The notes beneath the pieces are model-generated. The model worked only from the letters and a program-made list of their open reading frames with translations, made no database searches and was not told where the DNA came from. A stretch of DNA of 8,101 bases from Nitrosopumilaceae archaeon (lineage in GTDB: Archaea > Thermoproteota > Nitrososphaeria > Nitrososphaerales > Nitrosopumilaceae), in assembly GCA_013330055.1 (NCBI GenBank), contig DUJB01000059.1, positions 3,755 to 11,855 on the forward strand, in the 5' to 3' direction. A program made the position numbers and the translations under genes. The first letter of the stretch is position 1. Each line of letters begins with the position of its first letter. Positions 5,103 to 8,101 of this stretch are shown one piece after another.

Positions 5103-5780
5103 TTATCTACTAAATTTGGGTTTCGAAAATTTTTTTCTGTAAATAAATGCAGTTATGATAGAACCTATAAAAGGAGCAGACCAATATAACCACAAATCAC
5201 CTATCACTCCAGAAAACATAGCCGGAGCCAATGAACGAATTGGATTCATCGAAGATCCAGAAACAGAACCAAAGAAGAATACATCCATTGCAACAGTTCC
5301 GGCAATTATTGTACTGATGAAAATAGTTTGCAATCCCTTTATGTTGACTGCAATCAGTATGCTTCCCATCAAAAATACAGTCGCAAGAACCTCAATTCCA
5401 AAGAACAATCCAACAGAATATTCGTAATTTGGAGAGTTAACTCCAAGATTTGCAAAATTTCCAAGGACGTATTTTACAAACAGACTTCCCAAAAATGCAC
5501 CAATTGTCTGCGCTGCAACATATACAAGAATTTGTTTTGCACTGATGTATTTTGCAACAAAATACGCTACAGTAACGGCTGGATTAAAGTGGGCCATGGA
5601 ATACCTACCAAACAAAAATATCATTGCCCCCAAACCGATAAAATGCATTACTGAAATGAAACCAATTCCCAAAGTTCTTCCCATCACCCCATCATACACA
5701 ATGGAACCTGTAGCCGCAACAACCAAGCCAAAAGTACCTGCTAGCTCTGCCAAAAATATAACAAAATTTGATTTGTGCAT
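5103..5780 (-). CDS. MIP-family channel (aquaporin), likely arsenite/metalloid channel
   Basis: A 225-residue aquaporin-fold channel with six hydrophobic helices (about 4-26, 40-60, 81-104, 121-144, 149-171, 196-217) and two half-helices. The first signature is canonical, HFNPAVT with N66-P67-A68. The second reads SMNPIRS, N179-P180-I181-R182, so Ile replaces the usual Ala. Arg182 is the selectivity-filter arginine. The position 12 residues before N179, His in water channels and Gly in GlpF, is Val167 here, arguing against a strict water channel. TTG 5807 is possible as a start, but ATG 5780 is preferred because AAAGGTAATC (5794-5785), close to the anti-Shine-Dalgarno complement, precedes it and the first helix follows at once. 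It starts 4 nt after the arsC stop, so the two are clearly one transcript. By analogy with S. meliloti AqpS it may let arsenite leave the cell; that role is inferred. Confidence 0.85.
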   Translation of the reverse strand: MHKSNFVIFLAELAGTFGLVVAATGSIVYDGVMGRTLGIGFISVMHFIGLGAMIFLFGRYSMAHFNPAVTVAYFVAKYISAKQILVYVAAQTIGAFLGSLFVKYVLGNFANLGVNSPNYEYSVGLFFGIEVLATVFLMGSILIAVNIKGLQTIFISTIIAGTVAMDVFFFGSVSGSSMNPIRSLAPAMFSGVIGDLWLYWSAPFIGSIITAFIYRKKFSKPKFSR

Positions 5781-5784
5781 CAGA

Positions 5785-6192
5785 TTACCTTTCAAGATTT
5801 TTGACAAGTTCTATTACTTTGGCTTCGATTTGGTCACGGATCTTGCGCACCTCCCCAATTGATTTTCCCTTTGGATCCAGTATGTTCCAATCAATTACAT
5901 TATTGAGAAACAATGCTGGACATGATTCTTTATCCATACACCCCATGTTTACTATTTTAGGAGATTGTTTTATCATCGCTTCAGAGATCATCTTAGGGAT
6001 GTGTTTACTAATGTCAATGCCAACTTCGTTCATCACTTCAATTACCAATGGGTTTGTTTCACTGATAGGGTGTGTACCTGCACTGATTGATTGATAACTG
6101 GATTTAGCATATTTCCTAAAGAAACCCTCTGCAATCTGACTCCTACCAGCATTTTCTACACACACAAAAAGTATCTTTTTGGTTTCAGACAT
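5785..6192 (-). CDS. arsC: Arsenate reductase, LMW-phosphatase type (thioredoxin-dependent class)
   Basis: A 135-residue protein of the low-molecular-weight tyrosine phosphatase fold used by ArsC to reduce arsenate to arsenite. The P-loop C11-V-E-N-A-G-R17-S18 matches CX5R(S), and D106-P107 in WNILDPKGKS is the catalytic Asp loop. C85 and C91 (VNMGCMDKESCPAL) supply the second and third cysteines of the three-cysteine relay seen in thioredoxin-coupled ArsC (Cys10/82/89 in the Staphylococcus aureus enzyme). This favours reductase over phosphatase. The frame can be extended to 6264, but that would run through the promoter and into arsR. ATG 6192 gives the standard N-terminus MSETKKILFVC and lies about 27 nt from a TATA box (6215-6224), implying a leaderless message. 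It is divergent from arsR, and its last codons form the ribosome site of the channel gene. Confidence 0.92.
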   Translation of the reverse strand: MSETKKILFVCVENAGRSQIAEGFFRKYAKSSYQSISAGTHPISETNPLVIEVMNEVGIDISKHIPKMISEAMIKQSPKIVNMGCMDKESCPALFLNNVIDWNILDPKGKSIGEVRKIRDQIEAKVIELVKNLER

Positions 6193-6197
6193 GGAAA

Positions 6198-6227
6198 ATT
6201 TATATAAATATTGGTTTATATAAATAT
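6198..6227. promoter_or_regulatory. Crossed divergent arsC/arsR promoters with repeated palindrome
   Basis: TTTATATAAATAT occurs twice, at 6199-6211 and 6215-6227, with a 16-bp period. Its core TTTATATAAA is itself palindromic, so the region also forms inverted arms of 11 bp (6198-6208 and 6215-6225) around TATTGG. The right copy is about 27 nt before arsC ATG 6192 (minus strand). The left copy is about 32 nt before arsR ATG 6236 (plus strand), giving a leader of about 6 nt. Each TATA therefore lies on the far side of the other, and an ArsR dimer bound here would block both genes. ArsR binding is an inference. Confidence 0.6.
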
Positions 6228-6235
6228 CTGTTGAT

Positions 6236-6538
6236 ATGAACAGCTTAACACTGCTCAAATGCATCTGTGACGAAACACGCTTTAATATTCTTGAATTACT
6301 TCAAAAGAACAAAGAATTGTGTGTAAATGACTTTGTTTCCAACTTAAAAAAAGATCAACCTTTGATATCACATCATCTAAAAGCGTTAAAACAATGTGGG
6401 ATAATACGTTCAAGCGAATATGGAAAAATGACAATGTACCGAATTTCTAATGTGGAAACATCTCGACTTATTAGCGACATTATAAAGGCAAGTAAAAAAA
6501 TTGTAACAATATGCACTGATCCCGCTTGCTGTGCTTGA
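6236..6538 (+). CDS. arsR: ArsR-family metalloid-responsive repressor
   Basis: A 100-residue ArsR/SmtB winged-helix protein. Family marks are the N-terminal CDETRFNILELL (11-22), the ELCVNDF segment (27-33), the recognition helix QPLISHHLKALKQCGII (41-57) and the wing EYGKMTMYRIS (61-71). The classic ELCVCDL motif has two cysteines, but here only C29 remains (CVN). Other cysteines are C9 and C11 before the first helix, C54 after the recognition helix, and a terminal C93-x4-C98-C99. A C-terminal As(III) site is known in Acidithiobacillus ferrooxidans ArsR (Cys95, 96, 102), so the terminal trio could sense arsenite here. It probably represses itself and the divergent arsC-aquaporin transcript, releasing on metalloid binding. 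ATG 6236 follows a TATA box at 6199-6208. Its 3' end faces the PDCD5-like gene with only 19 bp between. Confidence 0.9.
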   Translation: MNSLTLLKCICDETRFNILELLQKNKELCVNDFVSNLKKDQPLISHHLKALKQCGIIRSSEYGKMTMYRISNVETSRLISDIIKASKKIVTICTDPACCA

Positions 6539-6557
6539 GATTGTAATTTTAGATCAC

Positions 6558-6989
6558 TTATTCAGTTTGATTTTCTGAACTTTCTTTGACAGATGTACTT
6601 TCCTTTAGTTTCTCAGACCAAGAAACAAGCTTTCCATCTTGTTCTATGTTTATGGTAGTAGCTACACGAACACGGATGCCAATAGACCTGAAAAGCGTAA
6701 GTAGTTTTCCACCATCAATTGTTTCTGTGACTTCGCCAGATTGAATTAGATCCCCAAGCTTGTCTATAACTAATTTGGTTTCCTCCGGAAATTGAGATTC
6801 TGCGTTTTGTAGAACTTCTAGACCACGATAACCAAGTTGTTTTATTAAAATTTCTCTTGGATTTGTAGTTTTTTGATCTTGTTTTGTTGCTTTTAGCTCT
6901 TCCTGTTTTTGTTGTAATGAGATATTTTTTTGCATCTCAAGTAAGCGTTTTGCCTTTAAAAGCTCTAACTCTTTGTCTTCTTCGTTCAT
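6558..6989 (-). CDS. PDCD5/TFAR19-like DNA-binding protein
   Basis: A 143-residue protein with the build of archaeal PDCD5 (TFAR19-related) proteins. There is a charged N-terminal helix rich in Glu, Lys and Gln (about 4-40), then a compact helical domain (about 44-104: REILIKQLGYRGLEVLQNAE, QFPEETKLVIDKLGDLIQSG, GGKLLTLFRSIG) and a polar tail. The P-E-x6-DKL-x2-LIQ-x-G stretch corresponds to the 'PE...VEN.LI.LAQ.G.I' core of the family. Archaeal members bind double-stranded DNA; their cellular role is not settled. The C-terminal part from 105 (IRVRVATTINIEQDGKLVSW plus a Ser/Glu tail) is longer than the shortest archaeal members. The start codon overlaps the rtcB stop (ATGA, 6989-6986), so translation is probably coupled. 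The family call rests on pattern likeness and could be wrong; nucleic-acid binding is plausible from the charge. Confidence 0.6.
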   Translation of the reverse strand: MNEEDKELELLKAKRLLEMQKNISLQQKQEELKATKQDQKTTNPREILIKQLGYRGLEVLQNAESQFPEETKLVIDKLGDLIQSGEVTETIDGGKLLTLFRSIGIRVRVATTINIEQDGKLVSWSEKLKESTSVKESSENQTE

Positions 6990-8101
6990 CCTTTTATGAC
7001 ACCTATAGGAACAAGTTTTGCAACTTTAGTAGCTATACCAAGTTCATGAGAAACATTTGCAACCGCATCTACGTCTTTGTATGCCTCAGGCGCTTCTTCC
7101 ACAACTCCTTCCCTTGTCAGAGCCTTTATGAAAATCCCTTTGTCGCCAAGTGTTTTTTGCACTTGTACATCAGTATAATTTCGACGAGCTGCAGATCGCG
7201 ACATTGTTCTTCCTGCACCATGTGCGGTTGAACCAAAACTTAGATCAAGCGAATTTGGTTTACCTAAAAGAATCCAGCTAGCTGTACCCATTGAACCAGG
7301 AATGAAAACAGGTTGTCCCATGTCTCTGTATTTTTGTGGTATTTCATCTCTACCTCCAGGAAACGCTCTAGTTGCACCTTTCCTATGAACTACTACTGAT
7401 TTTAGTTGCCCATCAATTTTGTGCTTTTCTACCTTTGCGATATTATGTGCTACATCATAAACAAGTTTCATATCCAAGTCAGATTCAGACTGTTTGAAAA
7501 CACGTTCAAATGCCTTTCTTGTCCAGTGTGTAATCATCTGTCTGTTACTCCATGCAAAGTTTAGTGCAGCAAACATGGCTTTTCTATAAGACTCACCTTC
7601 TTCTGATGAATTTGGAACACAAGCAAGTTCTCTATCTGCTAAAGTTATACCATATTTGCTAAGTGCCTGTTCTGAAACTCTAAGATAATCGCTGCATATT
7701 TGGTGACCAAAACCTCTTGAACCACAGTGAATCAATATGGTCACTTGTCCTTCATTGTATATGCCCATCCGTTTTGCCGCTTCTTTGTCATGTATTTCTG
7801 AAACTTTTTGTACCTCAAGAAAGTGGTTTCCAGAGCCAAGGCTTCCAAGTTGTGGCGCACCACGTTTTCTAGCAGTTGCCGATACTTTGCCAGGATCAGC
7901 ATTTTTCATTTGACCATTTTCTTCACATACATCTGCATCGTCTTTAGTTCCGTATCCGTTGTCAACTGCCCATTGAACTCCTTTTACTAGTACCTCATCA
8001 AGTTGTGAGAAACTTAGCTTTACTGCTCCTTTTGAACCAACACCAGATGGAATGGAGCTGAAAAGATCGTTAACGAGATTTTTTAATTTTGGTCTGACAT
8101 C
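6986..8101 (-). CDS. rtcB: RNA-splicing ligase RtcB, N-terminus outside window
   Basis: 371 C-terminal residues of RtcB (full length usually about 480), which joins RNA 3'-phosphate or 2',3'-cyclic phosphate ends to 5'-OH ends using GTP and Mn2+, for example in archaeal tRNA splicing. The frame is open to the right edge, beginning DVRPKLKNLVNDLFSSIPSG. Metal and GTP-site residues of the Pyrococcus enzyme have clear counterparts: N92-H93 in GSGNHFLE, H125 in HCGSRGFGHQ, H219 in VAHNIAK and the guanylylated histidine H294 in STAHGAGR (visible numbering). The first Mn ligand region (DxxCG) would lie in the missing part. No intein interrupts the visible portion, although RtcB is a frequent intein host in archaea. 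It ends KLVPIGVIKG, a standard RtcB terminus. Its stop overlaps the PDCD5-like start by 4 nt. Its promoter is beyond the window. Confidence 0.97.
   Translation of the reverse strand, partial: DVRPKLKNLVNDLFSSIPSGVGSKGAVKLSFSQLDEVLVKGVQWAVDNGYGTKDDADVCEENGQMKNADPGKVSATARKRGAPQLGSLGSGNHFLEVQKVSEIHDKEAAKRMGIYNEGQVTILIHCGSRGFGHQICSDYLRVSEQALSKYGITLADRELACVPNSSEEGESYRKAMFAALNFAWSNRQMITHWTRKAFERVFKQSESDLDMKLVYDVAHNIAKVEKHKIDGQLKSVVVHRKGATRAFPGGRDEIPQKYRDMGQPVFIPGSMGTASWILLGKPNSLDLSFGSTAHGAGRTMSRSAARRNYTDVQVQKTLGDKGIFIKALTREGVVEEAPEAYKDVDAVANVSHELGIATKVAKLVPIGVIKG

Noticed and set aside
5781..5807. TTG 5807 as the channel start
   Set aside because: ATG 5780 has a Shine-Dalgarno-like AAAGGTAATC in front and leads directly into the first membrane helix. 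TTG 5807 would lie inside arsC without a visible ribosome site.
5155..6094. Several plus-strand open frames of about 90-110 codons opposite the channel and arsC
   Set aside because: They are antisense shadows of well-supported genes. Their translations lack any family motif.
6193..6264. N-terminal extension of arsC to 6264
   Set aside because: It would cross the duplicated promoter element and overlap the arsR coding region. The family N-terminus begins at ATG 6192.
1..8101. CRISPR array, insertion sequence or phage genes
   Set aside because: No regularly spaced repeats, transposase motifs, terminal inverted repeats or phage structural genes are seen. The only short repeat pair is the promoter element at 6199-6227.
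6986..8101. Intein within rtcB
   Set aside because: The visible RtcB motifs are continuous at normal spacing. An insertion in the missing N-terminal part cannot be judged.

Overview
The window looks like chromosomal DNA of an ammonia-oxidising archaeon (Nitrososphaerota/Thaumarchaeota, probably the low-GC marine or group I.1a Nitrosopumilus-like branch). The basis is an archaeal-type ribosomal protein uS11, an archaeal ThiL with the DMLVESTDVP variant motif, RtcB RNA ligase, a PDCD5-like DNA-binding protein, a tRNA gene without encoded CCA, AT-rich composition, and TATA boxes placed about 26 nt before start codons (leaderless genes). The genus is an inference from general likeness; no database was searched.

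Layout. Left edge to ~1050: a minus-strand hypothetical protein running off the edge, a plus-strand winged-helix regulator, then two divergently transcribed ~55-residue membrane proteins that resemble each other. 1050-1352: a mostly non-coding stretch with a 16-bp palindrome abutting a TATA box and a possible 31-residue ORF. 1353-1934: a Dps-like ferritin. 1970-2043: tRNA-Thr(CGT) on the minus strand. 2096-4334: a phosphohexomutase overlapping thiL. 4365-4769: rps11.

4766-6538 is an arsenic-type locus: arsR points right, and arsC, a MIP-family channel and an unknown 107-residue protein point left. No ArsB or Acr3 pump is seen in the window. The arrangement suggests arsenate reduction by ArsC followed by passive arsenite exit through the channel, as known for the arsR-aqpS-arsC operon of Sinorhizobium meliloti. 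The channel has NPI instead of NPA in its second half, and ArsR carries an unusual cysteine set. The arsR-arsC gap holds two copies of a TATA-like palindrome 16 bp apart.

6558-8101: rtcB (N-terminus outside the window) and a PDCD5-like gene joined by an ATGA overlap, transcribed leftward.

Regulatory reading: for at least six genes a TATA-like box lies 24-28 nt before a start codon. This decides several starts, notably TTG 2096 for the mutase and GTG 286 for the edge gene. One TATA box (2066-2075) sits exactly midway between the tRNA-Thr 5' end and the mutase start and may serve both directions.
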